Source: Saprospirales bacterium
GTDB taxonomy: Bacteria; Bacteroidota; Bacteroidia; Chitinophagales; Saprospiraceae
Reading direction: 5' to 3'
Assembly: GCA_016719895.1 (NCBI GenBank)
Contig: JADJYG010000001.1
Location: 310,001-374,000 of the forward strand
Length of the DNA: 64,000 nucleotides
The notes beneath the pieces were generated by a model, which saw only the letters and a program-made list of their open reading frames with translations, was not told where the DNA came from and ran no database searches. Shown in pieces: positions 54,500-62,421 of the stretch. The translations under genes and the position numbers were made by a program. The number at the start of each line of letters is the position of its first letter. Positions within the stretch are counted from its first letter, which is position 1.

Positions 54500-56605
54500 A
54501 TGCAACAACCGCCGCTACCGTATATCCACCGCGATATTTCGTGGCTCTCCTTTAATTACCGGGTATTGCAGGAAGCAAAAGACCCTGCCGTGCCCTTGCT
54601 GGAACGGCTTAAGTTCCTGGCAATCTATTCCTCCAACCTGGATGAATATTTCCGGATACGGGTGGCCAATATCCGCAACCTGAAACGGGTTGGGAAAAAA
54701 ACAAAAGCTGAGCTGGATTTTAGCCCCCGCGAGTTATTGAAGGAAATCCACCGCATTGTCAACCTCCAGCAGGAGGAGTTTTCCCATATTTTTGAAAAAC
54801 AAATCGTGCCCGAACTGCGCAAACACAATATTTTCCTTTTGCGCCGGCTCGACCTGGATGAAGCGCAAAAACAGTTTGTAGAAAGCTATTTCCACAACCA
54901 CCTGCTGCCCTTCGTAATGCCTGTATTGTTGGTCAAACAACGCATCCGGCCCTTTTTGGCCAATGCACACCTGTATCTTGCCTTGCATTTGCGGCAGCGC
55001 AAAAAACCGCTGTCAGAAAGCGAATACGCCCTGGTCAAAATCCCTTCAGACCAGTTGCCCCGCTTTGTTGTCCTCCCTTCTGGCAATGGCCGCCACAACC
55101 TGATACTGCTCGATGATATTATCCGGCATTCCGTGTCCTGGCTGTTTCCGGGTTATGATATTCAGGATACGTATTCCATCAAACTGACCCGCGATGCGGA
55201 GTTGTATATCGATGATGAATTTTCAGGCGACCTGGTTCAAAAGATAAAGTCCAGCCTGGCCAAACGCCAGGTCGGCCCGGCGAGCCGTTTCGTTTTCGAC
55301 CGGGAAATGCCCGGCCATCTGCTCGAATACCTCAAAGATACCTTCGACGTGGGAAAAAACGATATGTTGCCCGAAGGGCGATACCACAACAATTTTGACT
55401 TTTTCAAGTTCCCGGATTTCGGGATGTACCACCTCAAGAACAAACCGCTGCCGCCACTGCCCCACCCTGCCCTGCACGATACTTTGGATCCCTTCGGCGC
55501 CATCCGCAAAAAAGACCAGCTGCTTCATGTCCCTTACCAATCGTATCAGGCTGTCGTCAATTTTTTTGAACATGCGGCAAAAGATGCCAAAGTAACGCAC
55601 ATCAAAGTCATCCAGTACCGGGTTGCCCGCCGCAGTAAAATACTGGAATCCATGATGGAGGCGGTTAAACTCGGCAAACAGGTGTCCGCCTTTTGTAGAA
55701 ATTAAAGCCCGCTTCGATGAAGCCGCCAACCTCGAATGGGGGAAAAACTGGACCGCGCCGGCGTCCGCGTGCATTATTCCTTTCCAGGCGTAAAAGTGCA
55801 TTCCAAACTCGCCCTGGTACGGCGCATTGAAAATGGCAAACCACAGCTGTATGCCTACCTCAGCACGGGTAATTTCCATGAAGAGACCGCCCAGGTATAT
55901 TCCGATTTTGGCATTTTCACAGCCGATCCGCGCCTGACAGCCGAGGTCAGTTCGGTCTTTTCTTTCCTGGAAAATATCAAACCCCCAAAGCAGGAGTTCG
56001 AACATTTGCTCGTCGGGAAATTCAACTTGCGCCCCGCCTTATACGACCTGATCGACTTCGAAATCGCTGCCGCCAAACAAAATAAACCGGCGTATATCCT
56101 GATCAAAACCAATAGCCTGGAAGACAAAGATGTTATCCGAAAACTTTACGAAGCCTCGAAAGCCGGCGTGAAAATTCAACTGATCATCCGTGGTATTTGT
56201 TGCCTGGTGCCCGGTATCACCGGATGGAGCGAAAATATTGAAGTGATCGGTATCGTAGACAGGTTCCTGGAACATGCCCGGGTATTCCTTTTTCACCACG
56301 ACGGCGCCGAACGAATGTACCTCTCCAGCGCCGACCTCATGGAACGCAACCTCAGCTACCGGATTGAATCAGCCTTCCCCATTTACGACCCGGACCTGAA
56401 ACAAGAAATTAAAAACGTGCTGAATATTCAATTGGAAGACAATGTCAAAGCCCGCATCATCGACCGCAACGACCTGAACGAATACCGCAGAAGCGGTAGT
56501 GACATACCCGTGCGCGCCCAATTGGAAACCTATTTCTATTTCAAACGGCAAGATGAACGACAAAAGGACTCCATCAACCAAAATTTTTTAAAAAATTCAA
56601 GTTGA
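54500..56605 (+). pseudogene. ppk1: Polyphosphate kinase 1, split by a one-base insertion
   Basis: The enzyme makes inorganic polyphosphate from ATP. From the ATG at 54500 (MQQPPLPYIHRD) the frame stops at 55705. The family sequence (VEIKARFDEAANLEWGKNW) continues in another frame from a four-T run at 55691-55694 to the stop at 56605. Dropping one T restores about 701 codons, the family length. The autophosphorylated His (HSKLALV) and the STGNFHEETA motif are in the second part, so the protein as written is inactive. It could be a sequencing indel or a real mutation. Nothing near the site looks like a programmed slip signal. Confidence 0.92.
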
Positions 56606-56607
56606 TG

Positions 56608-56640
56608 CTTGTCCTATTGCAATACATGGCCTTATCTTTG
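56608..56640 (+). promoter_or_regulatory. Promoter for the tRNA-Gly/tRNA-Leu transcripts
   Basis: TTG (56609-56611) and TATCTTTG (56633-56640) are 21 bp apart, matching the Bacteroidota promoter pair. The tRNA-Gly begins 38 bp after the -7 element. Confidence 0.65.
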
Positions 56641-56678
56641 CATCCGCAATTAAGAACAACGGTTCTTATGTTTATTAC

Positions 56679-56751
56679 GCGGAAGTAGCTCAGTTGGTAG
56701 AGCGCAACCTTGCCAAGGTTGAGGTCGCGAGTTCGAGTCTCGTTTTCCGCT
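56679..56751 (+). tRNA. tRNA-Gly (GCC)
   Basis: A full cloverleaf of 73 nt. The acceptor GCGGAAG pairs with TTTCCGC, the D arm is GCTC/GAGC, the anticodon stem CAACC/GGTTG carries the loop TTGCCAA (anticodon GCC), and the T arm has TTCGAGT. The discriminator base is T. CCA is not encoded. Confidence 0.95.
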
Positions 56752-56759
56752 CCTGAAAG

Positions 56760-56782
56760 CCCACGCAATGCGTGGGTTTTTT
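56760..56782 (+). terminator. Terminator after tRNA-Gly
   Basis: A perfect 8-bp stem (cccacgca/tgcgtggg) with a one-base loop centre is followed by six T, 9 bp after the tRNA. The second tRNA may therefore have its own start. Confidence 0.75.
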
Positions 56783-56819
56783 CATTTTTATACCCTATTT
56801 TTGTGAGCAATTCAAAGTG

Positions 56820-56903
56820 GCCCGGGTGGTGGAATGGTAGACACGCAGGACTTAAAATCCTGTGACCGTAGAGGTCGTACGGGTTCGAGTCCCGTCCCGG
56901 GCA
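56820..56903 (+). tRNA. tRNA-Leu (TAA)
   Basis: 84 nt with a long variable arm. The acceptor GCCCGGG pairs with CCCGGGC, the anticodon stem CAGGA/TCCTG carries the loop CTTAAAA (anticodon TAA), and the T arm has TTCGAGT. The discriminator is A. CCA is not encoded. Confidence 0.95.
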
Positions 56904-56907
56904 CCTG

Positions 56908-56944
56908 ATAAAAGCGGTCCCTGCCTGACCGCTTTTATATTTTT
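56908..56944 (+). terminator. Terminator after tRNA-Leu
   Basis: A perfect 12-bp stem (ataaaagcggtc/gaccgcttttat) with a short loop is followed by a T-rich run. Confidence 0.8.
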
Positions 56945-56976
56945 CCCACGCCCCCCAACCCTTTTTCCGCAAATAC

Positions 56977-57993
56977 ATGGCATACCATCTACCAGCGTTC
57001 GCCCTCCTCTTCTGCTGCCTCCACGCACTTCAACTGAACGCCCAGTACGACGACCTGATGCGCAACCCAAAAGTCTCCTGGGTCGCTGAATACAAGACCG
57101 AGTTTGAACTGAATCCCGAATACAGCAACGTACTCGACACCGAGTACAATCTGGTGGAATTGATCCGCTTGTCCAATGTAAACCAAACAAACGGCCTTTT
57201 TGCCGACGCCGGACTGAATTATTCCTTTTACTTCAGCCAGCGAATCTATTCCGGCCTTGCCGCCGGCCAATTTCAGTGCTTTGCCGACGAAGCGTTGCTT
57301 CAGCCACTCCCGGCCGAACAAGTGAAGGAGCGCCTGCACCGGCTCGACACCGCGCTGGCCGATGAAGCAAAATTCAAAGCCCTCCTGACCTTCAGGGTCC
57401 GGCAGGTGTTTTTCTACAACCAATCGGACCGGCAGTTTGGCGCGCGTTTGCTGGCAATAGCGCCCGTCGTGTACGCGCCGGATGCGGAAGGCGCTTGGTA
57501 CCACCAGGGGCCGCTCCTCTGGATAAAAGTTCCGGAATACGATAAAAAACAACGCCGGATGATAAGGCAAAACGCCGCCTATGTCTGGCAAACCCGCATG
57601 AAAGCCAATGCCCCCCGCCCCGAAGACCTGTCGGTAAAAAAAGGTCAATTGGGTTTTCGCCAATGGGCCAGATTAGAAGCCCAGTCGCCCAGCCACCGGT
57701 GCCTGGCGTACGATACCTACCAGCCGCTCGACCGGGCGGCCTTGCAGGCACTGATTTTCACTACCGGAATACCCGCCCAAGTAAATGCAGACGGCGTTAC
57801 TCCCCTACAACAGCCGCTCCGGAAAGACGCAACGGAACAGGTCGTCCGCTTGCGATTTGTACAACATTGGTATTTTGATGCGCAAAGCGCCGGGCTTTAT
57901 TGCACCCTGGCAGCCGTTGCTCCACTCGCAGCCGTACGAGGCGCCGATGGAGAGATTCGCTATGAAAAACCATTGTTTTACGTCAAATATTAG
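56977..57993 (+). CDS. Secreted GldN-like protein with two internal repeats
   Basis: The 338-residue protein starts with a signal peptide (cleavage near LNAQY). Two regions share a pattern: about residues 130-190 (FRVRQVFFYNQSDRQF, LLAIAPV, GPLLWIKV) and about 285-338 (LRFVQHWYFDAQSAGLY, LAAVAPL, KPLFYVKY). This arrangement (Arg/Lys-rich strand, Trp/Phe-Phe-Asp, IAPV, PLFWI) resembles GldN, a periplasmic ring component of the type IX secretion machine, but the signature is loose and no gldK/L/M genes are adjacent. I rate it GldN-like, not proven gldN. Confidence 0.5.
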   Translation: MAYHLPAFALLFCCLHALQLNAQYDDLMRNPKVSWVAEYKTEFELNPEYSNVLDTEYNLVELIRLSNVNQTNGLFADAGLNYSFYFSQRIYSGLAAGQFQCFADEALLQPLPAEQVKERLHRLDTALADEAKFKALLTFRVRQVFFYNQSDRQFGARLLAIAPVVYAPDAEGAWYHQGPLLWIKVPEYDKKQRRMIRQNAAYVWQTRMKANAPRPEDLSVKKGQLGFRQWARLEAQSPSHRCLAYDTYQPLDRAALQALIFTTGIPAQVNADGVTPLQQPLRKDATEQVVRLRFVQHWYFDAQSAGLYCTLAAVAPLAAVRGADGEIRYEKPLFYVKY

Positions 57994-58000
57994 ATTGCAT

Positions 58001-58043
58001 CGACGGGCGTCTTTGGCAGTAAAAATGCCAAAGACGCCCGTCG
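58001..58043. terminator. Long hairpin between convergent genes
   Basis: An 18-bp perfect stem (cgacgggcgtctttggca with its complement) encloses a 7-nt A-rich loop. It lies between the stops of the GldN-like and TlpA-like genes. No long T tract follows, but the stem should block transcription from either side. Confidence 0.6.
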
Positions 58044-58067
58044 CAGCAAATCTGTTGACAACGCTGC

Positions 58068-58562
58068 TTATTTTTTCAACTCCTTCATGCGTTCCTCCAA
58101 CTCCAGTTCATCGCCGGGCGCATAGCCGGTATGCTCGTATACCACGCGGCCGGTCTGGTCCAGCAACAACGTATAGGGCACCGAAGCCACGTTGGCCGCT
58201 TGTTGAAATTCCTTGTTGAAATCGTGCAAAATCCGGTATGCCCAACCTTTTTGCGCGACCATAGCCGGAATTTTGGCTGCGGTGCGCGAATCGTCCACAC
58301 TGATGGCCACCAGCTCCATACCGTAGGCTTCCTGCCATTCTTCATAATAGTCTTTTATCGCATCCAGTTCCTTTTTACAAGGCGAACACCAGGTGGCCCA
58401 GAAACTGATCACGGTGATTTTACCGGTTTTACCGAGTTCCTGCACATCGAGGGTTTGGCCTTCCATGGTTTTGACCTTGGCGGCGGGCAGGGTTTTATTG
58501 GTTTGAGCGAGCAAACTGAATGCACCCAGAAAGGCGACTAAGACGAGCAATGATTTTTTCAT
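58068..58562 (-). CDS. TlpA/ResA-like thioredoxin-fold protein
   Basis: From the ATG at 58562 the product is 164 residues with a signal peptide (cleavage near LLAQT). The redox motif WCSPC (Cys59, Cys62) sits after FWATW, and the cis-Pro loop (SVPYTLLLDQTGRV) closes the fold. Such exported proteins reduce disulfides in the periplasm. The longer ORF start (58610) lies before a TATTTTTG element (58600-58607), so the promoter would be inside it; this favours 58562. Confidence 0.85.
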   Translation of the reverse strand: MKKSLLVLVAFLGAFSLLAQTNKTLPAAKVKTMEGQTLDVQELGKTGKITVISFWATWCSPCKKELDAIKDYYEEWQEAYGMELVAISVDDSRTAAKIPAMVAQKGWAYRILHDFNKEFQQAANVASVPYTLLLDQTGRVVYEHTGYAPGDELELEERMKELKK

Positions 58563-58599
58563 AGCAAAAGTTACGTTGAGAAATAGGAAAAAAGCCGCG

Positions 58600-58607
58600 C
58601 AAAAATA
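58600..58607 (-). promoter_or_regulatory. Candidate -7 element TATTTTTG before the TlpA-like gene
   Basis: The TAnnTTTG match is 38 bp before the preferred ATG. No spaced TTTG box is visible upstream. Confidence 0.4.
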
Positions 58608-58677
58608 CACCGGGAAAGGACAGCGCGAAATGGATTAACGCTGGCTTAACGCAATTCATGTACGTAGCCCGGCCGGA

Positions 58678-59508
58678 TCAGGGCAGGCACATCCGGCGCA
58701 AGGCGGCGCTGTCAGCGTAAAATACATTAAAATCAACCCGTTCATTTATCCCGTTCACGCTGCCACGGTCGCTGTGTTGCCAAAAATGCCACCTGCTGCC
58801 GTCCGGCATATCCAGGTTGGCTACGTGGTAATGGGCGATCCAAAAACAATAGGGTTTAAATTCGGGCACGCCGGCAAAATGGTTTTTGTAAAAATCACGA
58901 TTCGTGTAAACGATCGGTTTGACGCCAAACTCGTTTTGAAGCAATACCAGGAAGGCTTTGGTAAATTTCCGGATTTGCGGCTTCGTCATTCCCCGCGTTT
59001 CTTCAATATCCACCACGGGTGGCAAATCGCCCGGCCGGAGCGGCGCCGTGCGGGCAAAATGCCGTGCCTGTGATTTGGGGCTCACATTGGGCAAAAAATA
59101 ATGGTAAGCGCCGCGAATGATACCGTGCTTGCTGGCATTTTTCCAATTGTAGTCAAACCAGGGATCTTTCATCCAACTGCCTTCGCTCGCCTTCATAAAA
59201 GCAAAGCTGATGCGCACCTGACCGATCTTCATGCCGGCCACTCGCTCCCAATCGACGCGCGACTGATAACGGCTTACGTCAATTCCATGCACGTCGTATC
59301 CATTTGGAATCCGGATTCCAAAATGCTTATACTCTTTGTAATGAAACGGGTAGTCGAATAAGGTAAATAACCGGTACCGCAGCTCCGGGCTGATCCACAA
59401 CATTATGCCTACCAACACCAACAGCGCCGGCCAAAGGCCTTTCCCCCGCCTGGCGGACTGCCTTCCATAGCCGGGAGGAAAAATCAGGAGTTTGTTTAGC
59501 CAGGACAT
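58678..59508 (-). CDS. Glycoside hydrolase family 25 lysozyme-like protein
   Basis: The 276-residue protein has one N-terminal membrane anchor (about residues 26-42, WPALLVLVGIMLWISPE). It then has a GH25 muramidase domain: GIDVSRYQSRVDWERV, SFAFMKASEG, GAYHYFLPNV, PPVVDIEETRG (the catalytic acid is the Glu/Asp pair DIEE) and FWIAHYHV. It cuts the MurNAc-GlcNAc bond of peptidoglycan, and here it would act in the periplasm. It stands alone. Confidence 0.9.
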   Translation of the reverse strand: MSWLNKLLIFPPGYGRQSARRGKGLWPALLVLVGIMLWISPELRYRLFTLFDYPFHYKEYKHFGIRIPNGYDVHGIDVSRYQSRVDWERVAGMKIGQVRISFAFMKASEGSWMKDPWFDYNWKNASKHGIIRGAYHYFLPNVSPKSQARHFARTAPLRPGDLPPVVDIEETRGMTKPQIRKFTKAFLVLLQNEFGVKPIVYTNRDFYKNHFAGVPEFKPYCFWIAHYHVANLDMPDGSRWHFWQHSDRGSVNGINERVDFNVFYADSAALRRMCLP

Positions 59509-59542
59509 AAGGGTGGCAAAATACGGGGTACAAAAAGGGGAA

Positions 59543-60322
59543 TCACGCGCCTTTGAATAACGGCTTCCGTTTTTCCAGAAAGGCTGCGACGCCCTCCCGG
59601 TAGTCTTCCGTTTGTCCGGCAGCAGATTGCCCTTGGTCTTCGACCCTCAGCTGGGCGGCAAAGTCATTGGAAAAGGATTGATGGAGCGTTCTTTTGGTGA
59701 GCCCCAGGCCCTTGGTCGGCATTTGAGCCAAGGTCAGGGCCATCTGCAGGCTATCGGCTGCAAACGATTCATCGGGGAAAACTTTCCAGATCATACCTAT
59801 GGCTGCGGCTTCTGTTGCGGTCAGTTTATCCGACAACATCATAAGCGCGGTTGCACGTTGCAGGCCGACCAATCGCGGCAGGGTCCAGGTGCCGCCGCTG
59901 TCGGGGATAAGGCCAATTTTAGAAAATGCCTGGGTGAAAGATGCCGAGGCGGCAGCCACCGTAATATCGCAGGCCAGGGCAAGATTGGCGCCGGCGCCGG
60001 CAGCCACCCCGTTGACTGCGCACAAGACGGGTTTCTCCAGGGCCCGGATAGCCAAAACGATTGGGTTATATCCCGTGGAGATAATCTGACTCAGCGTGGG
60101 CCCATCCGGATCGGCCACTTCCTGCAAATCCTGGCCCGCACAAAATGCCTTCCCGGCTCCGGTGAGGTACACAGCCCGGATTTCAGGGTCGGCCTGGCAA
60201 GTATCCAGGACTTGCAATATCTCCTGCCGCATCGCATGATGCATGGAGTTGAATACCTGCGGACGGTTCAGGGTGATGCGGGCAACCTGCCGCTCAACGG
60301 AAAAAAGGATGTGTTCGGGCAT
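59543..60322 (-). CDS. Enoyl-CoA hydratase/isomerase (PaaG-like)
   Basis: The 259-residue crotonase-fold enzyme has the oxyanion-hole pair CAGQDLQE (residues 61-68) and VNGVAAGAGANLALACD (107-123), followed by PDSGGTWTLPRLVG. This pattern and length match PaaG, the 2-(1,2-epoxy-1,2-dihydrophenyl)acetyl-CoA isomerase of phenylacetate degradation, though other 2,3-isomerases look alike. No other paa genes are in the window. A TATCTTTG box lies at 60355-60362. Confidence 0.82.
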   Translation of the reverse strand: MPEHILFSVERQVARITLNRPQVFNSMHHAMRQEILQVLDTCQADPEIRAVYLTGAGKAFCAGQDLQEVADPDGPTLSQIISTGYNPIVLAIRALEKPVLCAVNGVAAGAGANLALACDITVAAASASFTQAFSKIGLIPDSGGTWTLPRLVGLQRATALMMLSDKLTATEAAAIGMIWKVFPDESFAADSLQMALTLAQMPTKGLGLTKRTLHQSFSNDFAAQLRVEDQGQSAAGQTEDYREGVAAFLEKRKPLFKGA

Positions 60323-60354
60323 TCGAATGGACTTGACCGGTTTTAAAATCGGTG

Positions 60355-60362
60355 CAAAGATA
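60355..60362 (-). promoter_or_regulatory. Candidate -7 element TATCTTTG before the PaaG-like gene
   Basis: Consensus TAnnTTTG box 33 bp before the ATG. No TTTG box with the right spacing is visible. Confidence 0.45.
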
Positions 60363-60395
60363 ATAGGTTCGGCGCATGCGGCGGGAGGCTTTCGG

Positions 60396-61673
60396 TTAGC
60401 GTTGGGTTGCTAACCGGTGTATGGCTTTTACCAGTTTATCCAACTCCTGCTCCGTGGTGTACACATTCGGTGTCACGCGAACGCCGTCGATTTTTTCCCA
60501 CTTGATCGGCACGGTATGTATTTTCCAATCGCGGAACAGGGTTTCGGAAAGATCGCCCGATACTACCCCCTCCAGGCCGAATGTACAAATGGCGCAGCCC
60601 CACTCGGGTTTCATCGAAGTATAAAAGCGAATTCCAGGTATATCGCGCACCTGCTCCATCCAATAGTTTTTAAGATAATGCAGGCGCTTTTGTTTCCGTG
60701 CGGATCCGATGAGTTGGTGCAAATCGAGGGAATACCCGATAGCCATTTCCGACGGGAAACTCCGGGTACCCAGGGATTCAAACTTGCGGATATTATCCCC
60801 ATCCGGGCTGTCATTGGAGAGCAAGGCCCATACGCTCGGAATCTTGTCCTTTTGGATCCAGAGCATCCCGCTGCCAAACGGCGCACACAACCATTTATGC
60901 AAGCTCGTGCCAAAATAATCGGCGCCGAGATCGGAAACCTTGAAATCCAGCAACGCAAACGAATGGGCGCCATCCACCAGCACCTCAATGCCCCGCGCAT
61001 GAGCGGCATCCGCAATACGGCGTACCGGAAGGATCTGCCCGCACCAGTTGATGACGTGGGTCAGATGTACCACCCGGGTTTTGGGGCTGCATTTGGACAG
61101 ATAGGCCTGTACCAATGTTTCGGCATCTTCGCTAGGCAAGTCATAATCAGCCCAAACCAACCGGACGCCATCGCGTTTCTCCCGCTGCTTCCAGGCGTTC
61201 AGCATGTTGGGATAATCGTATTTGGAAACCACCACTTCATCGCCTGGTTTGAGGTTGAGGCCAAAAATGACGCTGTTCAGCGCTTCCGTGGCATTCCGGT
61301 TGATGGCAATTTCCTCCGGGTCCGCCCCTGCCAATGCTGCCAGGTTATACCGCAAGGGCTCCCGGTCAAGGTCTAAAATACGCCACATATAATAAGAAGG
61401 CGCCTCATTGCACATCCGGTTGTAATAATCCAGGGCATCCAGGGTGGCGCGCGGCGACGGGCAGACGCCGCCATTGTTCAGGTTGGTGATCGTGGGGCTA
61501 CAGGCAAAAGCCAGGCGTATTTGACGCCAAAACTCCTCCTCTGAATCCGGGTCAGATACCCCGGCCTTGGGTAGCAGTGACCGGGTCAAAAAAGCGGCTT
61601 GTGCATGCTGGTGCAGGGCCAGGCTGCCTAGCAAGGCAGCGGTTTGGCGGATAAAACTGCGACGGTTGGTCAT
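60396..61673 (-). CDS. Tat-exported class-V aminotransferase (isopenicillin-N-epimerase/SufS-like fold)
   Basis: From the ATG at 61673 the product is 425 residues and starts with a twin-arginine signal (NRRSFIRQTAALLGSLAL). A PLP class-V domain follows: NRNATEALNSVIFGL, VVSKYDYPNML, LTHVINWCGQILPV, VLVDGAHSFALLDF, and the PLP lysine in TSLHKWLCAPFGSG. Relatives act as isopenicillin-N-epimerase-like or desulfurase-like enzymes on small amino acids. A folded PLP enzyme carried out by Tat is plausible. The substrate is unknown. The upstream in-frame ATG at 61694 adds seven residues and is less likely. Confidence 0.85.
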   Translation of the reverse strand: MTNRRSFIRQTAALLGSLALHQHAQAAFLTRSLLPKAGVSDPDSEEEFWRQIRLAFACSPTITNLNNGGVCPSPRATLDALDYYNRMCNEAPSYYMWRILDLDREPLRYNLAALAGADPEEIAINRNATEALNSVIFGLNLKPGDEVVVSKYDYPNMLNAWKQREKRDGVRLVWADYDLPSEDAETLVQAYLSKCSPKTRVVHLTHVINWCGQILPVRRIADAAHARGIEVLVDGAHSFALLDFKVSDLGADYFGTSLHKWLCAPFGSGMLWIQKDKIPSVWALLSNDSPDGDNIRKFESLGTRSFPSEMAIGYSLDLHQLIGSARKQKRLHYLKNYWMEQVRDIPGIRFYTSMKPEWGCAICTFGLEGVVSGDLSETLFRDWKIHTVPIKWEKIDGVRVTPNVYTTEQELDKLVKAIHRLATQR

Positions 61674-61819
61674 GGCAATGGTGTTTTCGGTCAAAGTAAA
61701 TTCGAATTCTGTACAATCCGGCTGTTTTATATTAAAATTCTGTTAAGGCAGTATTCCCCAGGTATCTTTCGGGCGGTTCCAGCGTAATAATGGCGTTCTT
61801 AACGAAATTAATATCGATC

Positions 61820-62338
61820 ATGACAAAGAAGTTTGTGTTAACTGCCTTCGCTATTCTGGCCGCCTCCCTCCTGGCGCTCGCCCAGACGGAGCCGCAGGCC
61901 CGCCCCACTGCCAAACCGAATCCCGCCGACCGGGCAGAACAAGTTGAATCCGCACAAAAAAAGTCGGAGTCCGATAAAGTCCGGCATGCCGAGGAGCGCT
62001 CCAAAGGAGCCGCCTACAGCGGCAAGGGCGAGGGCGGCAGGAGGGATGCCGCTGAGAAAGAAAAACGGAAAAAAGGCAAACACAAGGGAAAAGGCAAAGG
62101 CCGGGGAAAAGGCAAATCCAAAGAAAAATCGAAGGGTAAAAAGAAATCCCGCGATTACGAAGGCCCCGATAGCGACGGCGATTCCAGCGAAGGCCGCAGC
62201 CGCCCGGGCGTAGAAGAGCCGAAACAGCCCAATCCTGCCGGAAAGGAAAAAACGCCGGGCACGCCGAAAGTACGCCGTCCAGGCGACCGGCCTTCCCAAG
62301 GCACGGAGCAACAAAAAGATCAGAAAACGCGCGGCTAA
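61820..62338 (+). CDS. Secreted lysine/glycine-rich low-complexity protein
   Basis: From the ATG at 61820 the product is 172 residues with a signal peptide (cleavage near ALAQT). The mature protein lacks hydrophobic stretches. It has a basic, repetitive middle made of KGKGK/KSKEK/KGKKKS units and then an acidic-to-proline-rich tail (DSDGDSSEGRSRPG). It is probably intrinsically disordered and could bind nucleic acid, phosphate or polyanions outside the cell. No family is recognised. Confidence 0.65.
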   Translation: MTKKFVLTAFAILAASLLALAQTEPQARPTAKPNPADRAEQVESAQKKSESDKVRHAEERSKGAAYSGKGEGGRRDAAEKEKRKKGKHKGKGKGRGKGKSKEKSKGKKKSRDYEGPDSDGDSSEGRSRPGVEEPKQPNPAGKEKTPGTPKVRRPGDRPSQGTEQQKDQKTRG

Positions 62339-62361
62339 TACTACTGACCAAAACAACAATT

Positions 62362-62401
62362 AACCCCGCGTTCCGGCAATCCGGAGCGCGGGGTTCTTTT
62401 T
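62362..62401 (+). terminator. Terminator after the lysine-rich secreted protein
   Basis: The stem aaccccgcg..ttccgg / ccggagcgcggggtt with a 4-nt loop is followed by a run of seven T. It lies between converging genes; the A-rich opposite side is too weak to serve rnr. Confidence 0.85.
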
Positions 62402-62421
62402 TTATTTCCGCATTCGCCGCT

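Noticed and set aside
55685..55710. Programmed frameshift in ppk1
   Set aside because: No slippery heptamer with a downstream structure is evident and the family does not use frameshifting.
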